DNA from: CAVVFX01 sp963747535
Lineage (GTDB): Bacteria; Acidobacteriota; Terriglobia; Bryobacterales; Bryobacteraceae
Assembly: GCA_963747535.1 (NCBI GenBank)
Contig: CAVVFX010000021.1
Coordinates: 143,104-207,103 of the forward strand
Length of the DNA stretch: 64,000 nt
Direction of reading: 5' to 3'
Made by a program: the position numbers and the translations under genes. The first letter of the stretch is position 1; every line of letters begins with the position of its first letter. The notes beneath the pieces were generated by a model. That model had not been told where the DNA came from. It saw only the letters and a list, made by a program, of their open reading frames with translations, and did not search any database. Positions 44,246-52,530 of the stretch are shown here, piece by piece.

Positions 44246-45485
44246 AGGGGCGCAGCGCCTCCGGAATCACGATGCTCCCGTCGCGCTGCTGGTAATTCTC
44301 CACTATCGCGACCCACGTCCGGCCGACTGCCAGCCCGCTTCCGTTAATGGTGTGGGCAAACTCCGCCTTGGCCTTCCCGCTCTTACAGCGAATCTCCGCC
44401 CGGCGTGCCTGGAAGGCCACAAAATTCGAGCACGACGAGATCTCTTTATAGGCATTCTGCCCCGGCAGCCACACCTCGATGTCGTACGTCTTGGCGGAGG
44501 AAAATCCCATGTCCCCGGTGCACAGCACCACGGTCCGGAACGGCAATCCCAGCCGCACCAGAATATCCTCCGCGTCCGCTGTCAGCTTGTCATGTTCCGC
44601 GAAGCTCTGATCCGGCCGGGTAAATTTCACCAGTTCCACTTTCTGAAACTGGTGTTGCCGGATGATGCCCCTCACATCGCGCCCATACGACCCCGCCTCG
44701 CTGCGGAAACACGACGTGAACGCGCAGAGGCTGATCGGCAGACTGTCGGCGTCCAGCGTCTCCTGACGGTACAAATTGGTGACCGGCACTTCGGCTGTCG
44801 GAATCAGCCATAAATCATGTTTCTCGCATTTGAACAAATCCTCGCCGAATTTCGGCAGATTTCCAGTGCCGTAGAGACTCGCCGAGTTTACCAGGTAGGG
44901 CGGCAGCACTTCGGTGTATCCGTGTTCCCGCGTGTGGGCCTCCAGCATGAAGTTGATCAGGGCGCGCTCCAGTTTCGCCCCCGCGCCAAAGTACACGGCG
45001 AACCGTGCGCCGGTAATCTTCGTCGCGCGCTCCATATCCAGAATGCCCAGCTCCGGACCCAGGTCCCAGTGGGCTTTCGGCTCGAAATCGAACCACCGCG
45101 GCTCGCCGACGCGCCGGATCTCCACGTTGTCGTCCGCGCTCTTGCCCACTGGGACCGATTCATCCGGAACATTCGGAATGCCTGCCAGCAGCAGCTTGAA
45201 CTCCTCGTCGATCTGCTCGACGTTCTTGTCGAGTACGGCAATGTTGTCGCTGAGCTCCCGGATCTTCTTCTGCTGTTCGGAAGTGTCCACGCCCTGCCGC
45301 TTCAGTTTGCCAATCTCCTCGCTCGCGATGTTTTTCTGAGCTTTCAGCTCCTCGGTCTCGCGAATCGCAGACCGGCGGCGCACGTCCAGCTCGCGAAACT
45401 GCTCCAGCGAAAACGTAAAACCCCGCGTCGAAAGCCGCTCAGCTACTTGATCCAGATTGTTCCTGAAGTACGTGAGATCGTGCAT
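44202..45485 (-). CDS. serS: Seryl-tRNA synthetase
   Basis: A 427-aa class II synthetase that charges tRNA-Ser. The N-terminal ~105 residues form the long coiled-coil arm (LDVRRRSAIRETEELKAQKN). The catalytic core has motif 2 (SCFRSEAGSYGRDVRGIIR) and motif 3 (GSGLAVGRTWVAIVENYQQ). It is divergent from the FkbH gene, with a perfect 15-bp hairpin between them. Confidence 0.97.
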   Translation of the reverse strand: MHDLTYFRNNLDQVAERLSTRGFTFSLEQFRELDVRRRSAIRETEELKAQKNIASEEIGKLKRQGVDTSEQQKKIRELSDNIAVLDKNVEQIDEEFKLLLAGIPNVPDESVPVGKSADDNVEIRRVGEPRWFDFEPKAHWDLGPELGILDMERATKITGARFAVYFGAGAKLERALINFMLEAHTREHGYTEVLPPYLVNSASLYGTGNLPKFGEDLFKCEKHDLWLIPTAEVPVTNLYRQETLDADSLPISLCAFTSCFRSEAGSYGRDVRGIIRQHQFQKVELVKFTRPDQSFAEHDKLTADAEDILVRLGLPFRTVVLCTGDMGFSSAKTYDIEVWLPGQNAYKEISSCSNFVAFQARRAEIRCKSGKAKAEFAHTINGSGLAVGRTWVAIVENYQQRDGSIVIPEALRPFMNGERIDPKGKLV

Positions 45486-45517
45486 AAAGGTAATGCTAGC
45501 AAGTCAGCCGGCTGTCG

Positions 45518-45556
45518 CCGTACGACAGACGACAGAAACGATCGTCTGTCGTACGG
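45518..45556. repeat. Family B hairpin with perfect 15-bp stem between serS and fkbH-like genes
   Basis: CCGTACGACAGACGA pairs with TCGTCTGTCGTACGG around CAGAAACGA. The GGCTGC half of the unit is absent. It lies within the 107-bp shared upstream region of two divergent genes, so it could affect transcription of either. Confidence 0.85.
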
Positions 45557-45592
45557 GATAGCGAGACCCGACGGTCTAATATCCTAGATAAA

Positions 45593-47749
45593 GTGGAAAC
45601 GCCGAAATTTCGATTTGTCATCAGTGCCACGTTCACGGCTGAACCGGTCGAGTCTGTCCTCACTTTTTGGGGACGCCGCCTGAGCTTGGACCTGCAGGTT
45701 GATTTCGCGCCGTACAACCAGGTCTCGCAAACCCTGCTCGATCCTGCCGGCCTGTTTGCCGCGAACCGTCACGGTGTGAACGCGGTCCTGGTGCGAATCG
45801 AAGATCTCGCCCAGTTCGATCGTCACGATCCCGCTACGCCGTCACGTATCGAAGCCAACCTTCGTGGGCTCCTCGATCTGGTCCGTGCCGCTTCGGACCG
45901 GATGAGCGTACCCCTGGTCTTCATCGTGTGCCCGTCGTCACCCGAGTTCCTCGCCGATCCGGTGCGCGCTCGCTTTGTCCACGAGATGACTGCACTCACC
46001 GGCACCGTGCTCGATGAATCTCCGGGCATTCAATCGCTCACCTCCGACGAGATCGAGCGTCTCTATCCGGTGATCGAGAAGCACAGTCCGGAAGGCGAGC
46101 GCCTGGGCCGCATCCCTTACACCGACCTTTACTTTTGCGCGCTGGGAACCGCGCTCGTCCGTTTGACCCACGGCCTGTTCACGCCGCCGTTCAAAGTGAT
46201 CGCGCTCGATTGTGACAACACCCTCTGGCGCGGCATCTGCGGCGAGGACGGACCTTGCGGAATCGCCATCGACCCGCCTTATCACGCGTTGCAGCGGTTC
46301 ATGGCCGAACAACGGGATTCCGGGATGCTGCTCACCCTGGCCAGCAAGAACAACGCTGCCGACGTACTCGAAACCTTCGAGCAGAATCCGGAGATGCCTT
46401 TGCAGTTCCGCCATTTCGTGACCTCGCGCCTGAACTGGGATCCCAAGCCGGCCAGTATCGAATCGATGGCCGAGGAGCTTTCGCTGGGCGTCGATACCTT
46501 CATCTTTGTCGACGACAGTCCCAAGGAGACGGCGCAGGTTTCCGAGAGTCTGCCCCAGGTTCTCTCGCTCACGCTCCCGCACGAACCCGAAGACATCCCA
46601 CATTTTCTGGCCCACGTCTGGGCCTTCGATCATGTCGTGGTCACCGAGGAAGACAGGCATCGGAACGTGTATTACAGGCAGGCCCAGGAGTTCGGCCGGG
46701 AACTTAAAGAAGCCCGGAGCGCCGAACACTTCCTCGACACTCTTGCCCTGCGGGTGCGCATCCAGCCGTTGAGCGCGGATCGTTTGCCGCGCACTGCCCA
46801 GCTTACCCAGCGGACCAATCAGTTCAACTTCACCACCATTCGCCGCACCGAGCAGCAGATCCAGGCGATGGTAAGCAACGACGCCATGGAGTGCCGCACG
46901 ATCGACGTCGCCGATCGCTTCGGCGACTACGGACTGACCGGTGTAGTGCTCTTCAAGATTCAAGACCATGCGCTGCAGATAGATACCTTCCTGCTGAGCT
47001 GCCGCGTCCTGGGCCGAGGGGTAGAACACCGTGTCATGTCGGCGCTGGCGGAAGAAGCCATGGAGCGAGGAGTCACGGGTGTGGTCGCCAATCTTGTCCC
47101 GACCAGCAAGAATCAGCCCGCGCGCGACTTCCTGGACAGCCTTGGCGAAGAACATCGCGGTGATGCTTCGCGCGGGGGCTCTTACCGGTTCCCCGTGAGC
47201 GCGCTGCTTGGTCTCAAGCCCAAGCCGGCAGCCATTGCGCCAGTATCCCGGTCCGCAAAAACACGAATGGCGACTCCGTCCGCGCATAAGCGGCCCGACT
47301 ATCAGGCCATCGCGCAACAGTTCTCGACGGCCGCCGAAGTGCACGAAGCCATGCACCACGAGTCGCGGCTCGACCAGTCCGCGGTGTCGGAACCCATGAC
47401 AGAAGTCGAATCGCGCCTCGCCTGCATCTGGTGCGATCTGTTGAAGCGGCCGACGGTTCCTTTAAACGGCAACTTCTTCGACCTGGGTGGTCATTCGTTG
47501 CTGGCCGTCGCCCTGATTATGCGGGTGAAGCAGGCCTTCGATATCGAGTTGCCTATCGACGATGTCTATGCTGCCGGGCTGACGCTCGGCGACCTCGCCC
47601 GCAAGGTGGAAGCCCACCAACACGGCGCGCCCGAGGAGTACGACGCTATCCTGCGCGAGTTGGAATCGCTCTCCGACGAAGAAGTGGAGCGCCTGCTGGC
47701 CGCCGAAGAAGCTAACGCAGAATCCGGCGCGGAATCCGGCGCGCAATGA
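45593..47749 (+). CDS. FkbH-like HAD-IIIC enzyme fused to an acyl carrier domain
   Basis: A 718-aa protein. Residues ~1-195 form the usual FkbH N-terminal region. The HAD domain follows with ALDCDNTLWRG (D206 and D208 catalytic), LASKNNAADV and FVDDSPKE. Then comes the GNAT-like C-terminal part (~360-545; LTQRTNQFNFTT). A linker leads to a carrier domain (~600-680) with DLGGHSLLAV, phosphopantetheine on Ser635, and a final acidic helix LSDEEVERLLAAEEA. FkbH enzymes take a glyceryl unit from 1,3-bisphosphoglycerate onto a carrier protein, making extender or starter units for polyketides. Fusion to the carrier makes it self-sufficient. GTG start; ATGA overlap with the next gene. Confidence 0.92.
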   Translation: METPKFRFVISATFTAEPVESVLTFWGRRLSLDLQVDFAPYNQVSQTLLDPAGLFAANRHGVNAVLVRIEDLAQFDRHDPATPSRIEANLRGLLDLVRAASDRMSVPLVFIVCPSSPEFLADPVRARFVHEMTALTGTVLDESPGIQSLTSDEIERLYPVIEKHSPEGERLGRIPYTDLYFCALGTALVRLTHGLFTPPFKVIALDCDNTLWRGICGEDGPCGIAIDPPYHALQRFMAEQRDSGMLLTLASKNNAADVLETFEQNPEMPLQFRHFVTSRLNWDPKPASIESMAEELSLGVDTFIFVDDSPKETAQVSESLPQVLSLTLPHEPEDIPHFLAHVWAFDHVVVTEEDRHRNVYYRQAQEFGRELKEARSAEHFLDTLALRVRIQPLSADRLPRTAQLTQRTNQFNFTTIRRTEQQIQAMVSNDAMECRTIDVADRFGDYGLTGVVLFKIQDHALQIDTFLLSCRVLGRGVEHRVMSALAEEAMERGVTGVVANLVPTSKNQPARDFLDSLGEEHRGDASRGGSYRFPVSALLGLKPKPAAIAPVSRSAKTRMATPSAHKRPDYQAIAQQFSTAAEVHEAMHHESRLDQSAVSEPMTEVESRLACIWCDLLKRPTVPLNGNFFDLGGHSLLAVALIMRVKQAFDIELPIDDVYAAGLTLGDLARKVEAHQHGAPEEYDAILRELESLSDEEVERLLAAEEANAESGAESGAQ

Positions 47750-48921
47750 AAATTCTACTGACGTCCAATGCCTCCTATGCCCCCCCGCGCGGCGGATCGA
47801 CCCGCAGTAACCTGATGTGGCTCCGCCATCTCTCCGCCCGTGGACACGCCTGCCGGGTGGTGAGCGCCGCGCTCCAGGCCGACGCCGAATCCACGCATGA
47901 CGGAATCGAGATTCGCAGCGTAAAAGACCTTCCGCGGCGCGCTTCCGTCCTCCACGCCGAGATTCAGGAGTTCGCGCCGGATTTTGTCCTGGTCTCATCC
48001 GAGGACCTGAGCCATGTCCTTCTCCGCGATGCCGCGCGGTACGCGCCCGGACGCCTGATTTACCTCGCTCACACTCCGCAGTTTTTCCCCTTCGGTCCCG
48101 AGAGTTGGAATCCCGACCCGAAGGGCGCCGCATTAGTGAAGGAAGCGCGCGCCATTGTCGCCATCGGAACGCACGTGGCCGGCTACATCCGGCAACATCT
48201 GAGTGCGGAGTCATCCGTTATTCACCCGCCGATCTACGGGCAGCCCCCCTACCCGCAATTTGGTGACTTCGCCAATGGCTGGCTGCTCATGATCAATCCG
48301 TGCGCAGTGAAAGGTCTTCCGATCTTCCTCGAAATGGCGCGTTGTTTCCCGCAGTTGCCGTTCGCCGCGCTCGCCGGATGGGGCACAACCTCCGACGACC
48401 GGCGCGCCATGGCCGCACTACCCAATATCCGTGTGCTGGAGACTGTGCCGACAATCGACGAGGTGCTCGCCCGGTCGCGCCTGCTACTGATGCCCTCCCT
48501 CTGGTACGAAGGCTTCGGATTGATCGCCATGGAGGCCATGTTGCGCGGGTTGCCCGTCATCTCCAGCGATTCAGGGGGCCTCAAGGAGGCTAAACGCGGT
48601 ACCGGTTTCGTAGTTCCGGTGCGGCCGATCGAGCGCTACCGGACCGAGTTCGACGAAACTTACATGCCCTACCCCGACATTCCCGAGCAGGATGCCGCTC
48701 CCTGGGCCGACGCGGTGACATCGATTACCGCGAGCCGCGCGGTATACGAAGCTGAATCGCAGAGGTCACGAACCGTGGCACTCGAGTTCGTCTCGCGCCT
48801 GGATGCCGGGGACTTCGAGAAACTGCTGCTGTCTCTGAAGCCCGTTCCTCGCGTTCGCCAGTTGACACCCGAGCAACGGGCCATTCTCGCGTGCCGGTTG
48901 CGCGAACGAGGCCGGGCGTAG
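47746..48921 (+). CDS. GT4-family glycosyltransferase with NRPS/PKS-like C-terminal helix
   Basis: A 391-aa GT-B enzyme. NASYAPPRGGSTRSNL is the acceptor-side glycine loop, and PSLWYEGFGLIAMEAMLRG carries the E-x7-E donor-binding motif, followed by VISSDSGGLKEA. The last ~22 residues (LTPEQRAILACRLRERGRA) resemble the LSPEKRALL-type helices seen in NRPS/PKS proteins. Its start overlaps the FkbH stop, so the proteins are made together. It may glycosylate the hydroxyl of the carrier-bound acyl group; this is inference, as donor and acceptor are unknown. A structured spacer follows. Confidence 0.9.
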   Translation: MKILLTSNASYAPPRGGSTRSNLMWLRHLSARGHACRVVSAALQADAESTHDGIEIRSVKDLPRRASVLHAEIQEFAPDFVLVSSEDLSHVLLRDAARYAPGRLIYLAHTPQFFPFGPESWNPDPKGAALVKEARAIVAIGTHVAGYIRQHLSAESSVIHPPIYGQPPYPQFGDFANGWLLMINPCAVKGLPIFLEMARCFPQLPFAALAGWGTTSDDRRAMAALPNIRVLETVPTIDEVLARSRLLLMPSLWYEGFGLIAMEAMLRGLPVISSDSGGLKEAKRGTGFVVPVRPIERYRTEFDETYMPYPDIPEQDAAPWADAVTSITASRAVYEAESQRSRTVALEFVSRLDAGDFEKLLLSLKPVPRVRQLTPEQRAILACRLRERGRA

Positions 48922-48969
48922 TGGGGAGGCGACCTGGGGGTCGCTTGCGGACGAGGGCGTCCGCCCCAC
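48921..48969 (+). other. Predicted three-way-junction RNA structure between the two GT genes
   Basis: GTGGG (48921-48925) pairs with CCCAC (48965-48969). Inside, GCGACC/GGTCGC with loop TGGG and GCGGACG/CGTCCGC with loop AGGG form two further hairpins. The structure ends 16 bases before the GTG of the next gene, just ahead of its GGGGGAA ribosome site, so it could tune translation or protect processed mRNA. Confidence 0.6.
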
Positions 48970-48985
48970 AGGGGGAACCCTGCTA

Positions 48986-50938
48986 GTGCTTATATTACTT
49001 GCACACAACTCGCTGTATTATCCGTCGCACGGCGGGGGAGATAAATCCAACCGGCTGCTCATGGAGGCACTGGCGGAGCGCGGGCACATCGTGCGTGTGG
49101 TATCGCGGGTGGAAAAGTTCGGCGTCGAGGCTCACCGGAAATTGCTGAACGACCTGGCATCGCGCGCAGTTCCCACGATCACCTCAGACAATTCAGTGCG
49201 TTTCGCGCTCCACGGCGTCGACGTCATCACTCTGACACTCGACTCCAACCTCCGCGCCTGCTTTTCCGCGCAACTCGCCGAATTCGATCCCGACATTATC
49301 ATCACCTCGACCGATGACCCGGCGCAACTCCTCTTCGATCTCGCGGTTCGATCGCAGCGGGCCCGCGTGGCGCATCTGGTGCGCGCGACCATTGCTGTGC
49401 CGTTTGGCCCCGACAGCTCAAGCCCGAGCCGCGCCAAGACCGAATCTCTGCGAGGCGCTGACGTTATCGTCGGCGTGAGTGAATACGTCGCCGCGTATGT
49501 CCGCCAATGGAGCGACCTCGATGCCATCCATGTCCCGATCTCGTTGATGGACTCCCAAATCGCGCCTCCCGATCTGGGCTCCTTCGATAACCGGTTCGTC
49601 ACCATGGTCAATCCGTGCGCGGTCAAAGGCATCGACATCTTCGTCGCACTGGCCGCTCGCCTGCCGCACCTGCAGTTCGCCGCCGTGCCCACCTGGGGAA
49701 CCAACGCGCAGGACTACGCCGCACTACGCAGCCAGTCCAACATTACGCTGCTCGACCCCGTCGACAACATCGACGATCTGCTCCGCCGCACGCGTGTGGT
49801 GCTGGTGCCGTCCCTGTGGGCCGAGGCCCGGTCGCGCATTGTCGTCGAGGCCATGTTGCGCGGCATTCCGGTAATCGCCAGCGACGCGGGCGGGATTCGC
49901 GAAGCCAAGCTGGGCGTGCCCTATTTGCTGCCGGTGAACGTGATCACGCGCTACCGGCCCGCGCTCGACGAAAATCTTGTACCGGTCGCCGAGACGCCGA
50001 CGCAGGACATCGATCCCTGGACCGGAGCTCTGGCGCGACTGACCGAAGATCGAACGCACTGGCAGGACATTGCCGCGCAGTCGCGAGCAGCCGCGTTGCG
50101 CTATCTTGAGACTCTCTCGGCGGAACCTTTCGAACGCCTGTTGCTCGACGTTCTGAAACGCCCCAAAGCCTCAACTGCCGCGGCACCCGTCTCCGATTCC
50201 AGGAGACGACTGGCAGCGTTACTCTTGAAACAGCGTAGCGCCGCAAAGTCCGCGTGGTTTCCGACGCTCAACCCGGCATCCAAACACCACGTCCGTCTCT
50301 TCTGTTTTCCGCACGCAGGCGGAGGCACGCTTGGTTTTCGTACTTGGGCCATCGACGGAATCGAGGTCTGCCCGGTGCTGCTACCAGGACGGGAGGGCCG
50401 CGCTGCGGAGCCCGCGATCGATAACATGCCGGAGCTCATCGCAGCGCTAGCCGCGGCGATCCGCCCTTATACGCAGGAACCGTACGCCTTTTTCGGCCAC
50501 AGTATGGGAGCAGGGATCGCGTTCGAACTGGCGCGAAAGCTCGAAGCCCCGCCGCGCGTCCTGATCGTCTCGGCCGCCCGCGGACCGCAGTATCGCACCA
50601 ATCTGGAACCGCGGCCTAACCCGTCCGACGAGGAACTACTAGCGCAACTCTCGGCCCTCGGCACAGACCGGGAGCTACTCGAAACAACATTGCCGCTTCT
50701 GCGCGCCGACACCCGTCTGTATCGCAACTATCGTTTTGAACCGGGTCCGCCACTCGCGATCCCGATAGCAGCCTATGGAGGCGAGAGCGATCCCAATGTC
50801 AGCCGCAAGGATTTATCGGAGTGGAAGGATTTGACGATTCGTACTTTCGTACAGCGCGAGTTTACCGGGGGCCATTTCTATCTGCAAACCAACCAGGAGG
50901 CTGTCTTGCGGGCGATTGCGTGTGACAGCGCGCTGTAA
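48986..50938 (+). CDS. GT4 glycosyltransferase fused to a type II thioesterase
   Basis: A 650-aa fusion. Residues 1-~390 are a GT-B glycosyltransferase related to the preceding one (NSLYYPSHGGGDKSNRLL; PSLWAEARSRIVVEAMLRG; VIASDAGGIREA). A linker with RRRLAALLLKQRSAAKSAWF follows. Residues ~430-645 are an alpha/beta-hydrolase of the type II thioesterase class that edits or releases acyl groups from carrier proteins: LFCFPHAGGGTLGFRTWA, FFGHSMGAG (Ser506), Asp602 in GGESDPN and His630 in FTGGHFYL complete the triad. The GTG start has GGGGGAA eight bases upstream. Such a fusion puts sugar transfer and carrier release in one chain. Confidence 0.92.
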   Translation: MLILLAHNSLYYPSHGGGDKSNRLLMEALAERGHIVRVVSRVEKFGVEAHRKLLNDLASRAVPTITSDNSVRFALHGVDVITLTLDSNLRACFSAQLAEFDPDIIITSTDDPAQLLFDLAVRSQRARVAHLVRATIAVPFGPDSSSPSRAKTESLRGADVIVGVSEYVAAYVRQWSDLDAIHVPISLMDSQIAPPDLGSFDNRFVTMVNPCAVKGIDIFVALAARLPHLQFAAVPTWGTNAQDYAALRSQSNITLLDPVDNIDDLLRRTRVVLVPSLWAEARSRIVVEAMLRGIPVIASDAGGIREAKLGVPYLLPVNVITRYRPALDENLVPVAETPTQDIDPWTGALARLTEDRTHWQDIAAQSRAAALRYLETLSAEPFERLLLDVLKRPKASTAAAPVSDSRRRLAALLLKQRSAAKSAWFPTLNPASKHHVRLFCFPHAGGGTLGFRTWAIDGIEVCPVLLPGREGRAAEPAIDNMPELIAALAAAIRPYTQEPYAFFGHSMGAGIAFELARKLEAPPRVLIVSAARGPQYRTNLEPRPNPSDEELLAQLSALGTDRELLETTLPLLRADTRLYRNYRFEPGPPLAIPIAAYGGESDPNVSRKDLSEWKDLTIRTFVQREFTGGHFYLQTNQEAVLRAIACDSAL

Positions 50939-50962
50939 GGGATCGCCCAACGTCTGTCGTGA

Positions 50963-51080
50963 GGCTGCTGCGCAGCCCGCAGACCACAAAAAACGATGGT
51001 CTGCGCCACGGAGGAGGCTGCTGCGCAGCCTGGCAGACCACAAAAAACGATGGTCTGCCCGGGTCTGCCGTACGGAGGAA
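50963..51080. repeat. Dispersed hairpin repeats, family B, two tandem copies
   Basis: Copy 3: GGCTGCTGCGCAGCC (50963) then GCAGACCA/TGGTCTGC around CAAAAAACGA (50979-51004). Copy 4: GGCTGCTGCGCAGCC (51016) then GGCAGACCA/TGGTCTGCC around the same loop (51032-51059), followed by GCCGTACGGAGG. They fill the space between convergent genes. Confidence 0.85.
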
Positions 51081-51090
51081 GGCCGGTGTA

Positions 51091-52410
51091 TTAAGTGAAC
51101 TGATATTTGCCCGGGACCGGCAGCGGCGCGGGCTCGACCTTCAGCTTGTAATCGAACTCCTTGGGCTGCAGATCCTGCTTCGACGCCATGATCATATCCC
51201 AGGTAATCTTCATGCCGGAATAAGCGGACTCGCGAGCCATGATGGCGGTCATGGTGCTCCCCGAAACGCGCATCCCCTGATTGATGTAAGGGCCCGCTCC
51301 CGTGATGCTTTTGATCATGTCGATGTGTTCCTGGACGTAAGGGTTGATGCCCGGGGACCCCATGTCCAGGCCGTTGCTGCGGCCCTTGGTCCCGATAATC
51401 AGATCGTCTACCTGGTGGTAGGTGCGCGCGGGATACTGGCGGCAATAGCTCGACAGGTGCACGCCGTTCGGGTAAACGAAGTCGGATGACATGTGATCGT
51501 AGATGTTTCCGTACAGCTCTTCCCGAGTGCGCCAGGCGGCTCCGCCGGACGCCACCACCGACACCGGATGCGCTCCCATCACCCAGTTCATGAAGTCGAT
51601 GTTGTGGAAATGCTGCTCGACGATCTGGTCGCCGCAGATCCAGATGAAGGAGTACCAGTTCCGATGTTCCCACTCCATGTCGCCCCACTTGGGATCGCGG
51701 GCGTTGGCATGCCAGACCGGACCGCTCAGATAGTTGGAGCTGACGGCTACGATTTCCCCGACCGCGCCGTTGTGAATTTTGTCGACGGTCTGGAAGTACG
51801 GCTGGTCCGCGTGGCGTTGCGCGCCGGACATCACGGTCAGCTTCTTCTGCTCCGCTATCTTCGCGGACGCCATAAAGCGCCGCACCCCGACCGGGTCAGT
51901 GGCGATCGGCTTCTCGGTGAACACGTGCTTGCCGGCGTTGATGGCCGCTTCAAAATGTTGGGGACGATAGCCGGGCGGCGTCGTCAGCATCACGATGTCG
52001 ACATCCGAGTTGATGAGTTTCAGGAACGCGTCGAAGCCCACGAAGTGATGTTCGGGATCGACCTTGATGCGCGGCTTGATGGAGGCTACCAGGTCTTCGG
52101 CACTCAGCTGCACGGGTTTGCCATTCCGCTCCACGGTAATGCCCGCGTCTTTTTTGACGAACATGAGGGTGTTGTCACGCAATTTGTTCAGCGAGCCTTC
52201 GAGTTGGTCTTCGAAGATGTCGGCCATCGCTACCAGTTCGACATTCTCGTTGCCGGTGAGCAGATTCGCGACGGCCTGTGTGCCGCGCCCTCCGCAGCCG
52301 ACAACGCCGGCCTTCAAACGGCCGTTCGAAGAAGCCCCGCGAGCGAGCGCCATGGCAGACGTAGTCGCGAGAAACGTGCGGCGGGAAAGAGATTCAGAGA
52401 AACCGGGCAT
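51091..52410 (-). CDS. Tat-exported Gfo/Idh/MocA-family oxidoreductase
   Basis: A 439-aa oxidoreductase with a twin-arginine leader (SRRTFLATTSAMALARG) and the Rossmann motif AGVVGCGGRGTQAV. HVFTEKPIATDPVGV carries the catalytic EKP lysine. Unlike the gene at 42392 it has an inserted stretch (~65-110: VKKDAGITVERNGKPVQL). Probably a periplasmic sugar or inositol dehydrogenase; substrate unknown. Divergent from the amidohydrolase at 52531 across 120 bp. Confidence 0.9.
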   Translation of the reverse strand: MPGFSESLSRRTFLATTSAMALARGASSNGRLKAGVVGCGGRGTQAVANLLTGNENVELVAMADIFEDQLEGSLNKLRDNTLMFVKKDAGITVERNGKPVQLSAEDLVASIKPRIKVDPEHHFVGFDAFLKLINSDVDIVMLTTPPGYRPQHFEAAINAGKHVFTEKPIATDPVGVRRFMASAKIAEQKKLTVMSGAQRHADQPYFQTVDKIHNGAVGEIVAVSSNYLSGPVWHANARDPKWGDMEWEHRNWYSFIWICGDQIVEQHFHNIDFMNWVMGAHPVSVVASGGAAWRTREELYGNIYDHMSSDFVYPNGVHLSSYCRQYPARTYHQVDDLIIGTKGRSNGLDMGSPGINPYVQEHIDMIKSITGAGPYINQGMRVSGSTMTAIMARESAYSGMKITWDMIMASKQDLQPKEFDYKLKVEPAPLPVPGKYQFT

Positions 52411-52530
52411 ACGCGAGAATCATATCGCAGTGTCGCAAAGGACCGCGGCCAGTCGCTTCCAGATGTTCACCTTGGTGTACGTAGTAAGCAAAGAACGGGG
52501 CGCTTACGTTACACTGCTCAGAAGCATCTC

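Noticed and set aside
19901..50938. A single large biosynthetic cluster joining the A-T-TE gene with the FkbH operon
   Set aside because: They are separated by ~23 kb of unrelated genes including ilvD, serS and the TonB receptor; no shared pathway genes link them.
51493..52530. 1-kb upstream extension of the amidohydrolase frame
   Set aside because: Antisense to the Gfo/Idh/MocA gene; the signal peptide starts at 52531.
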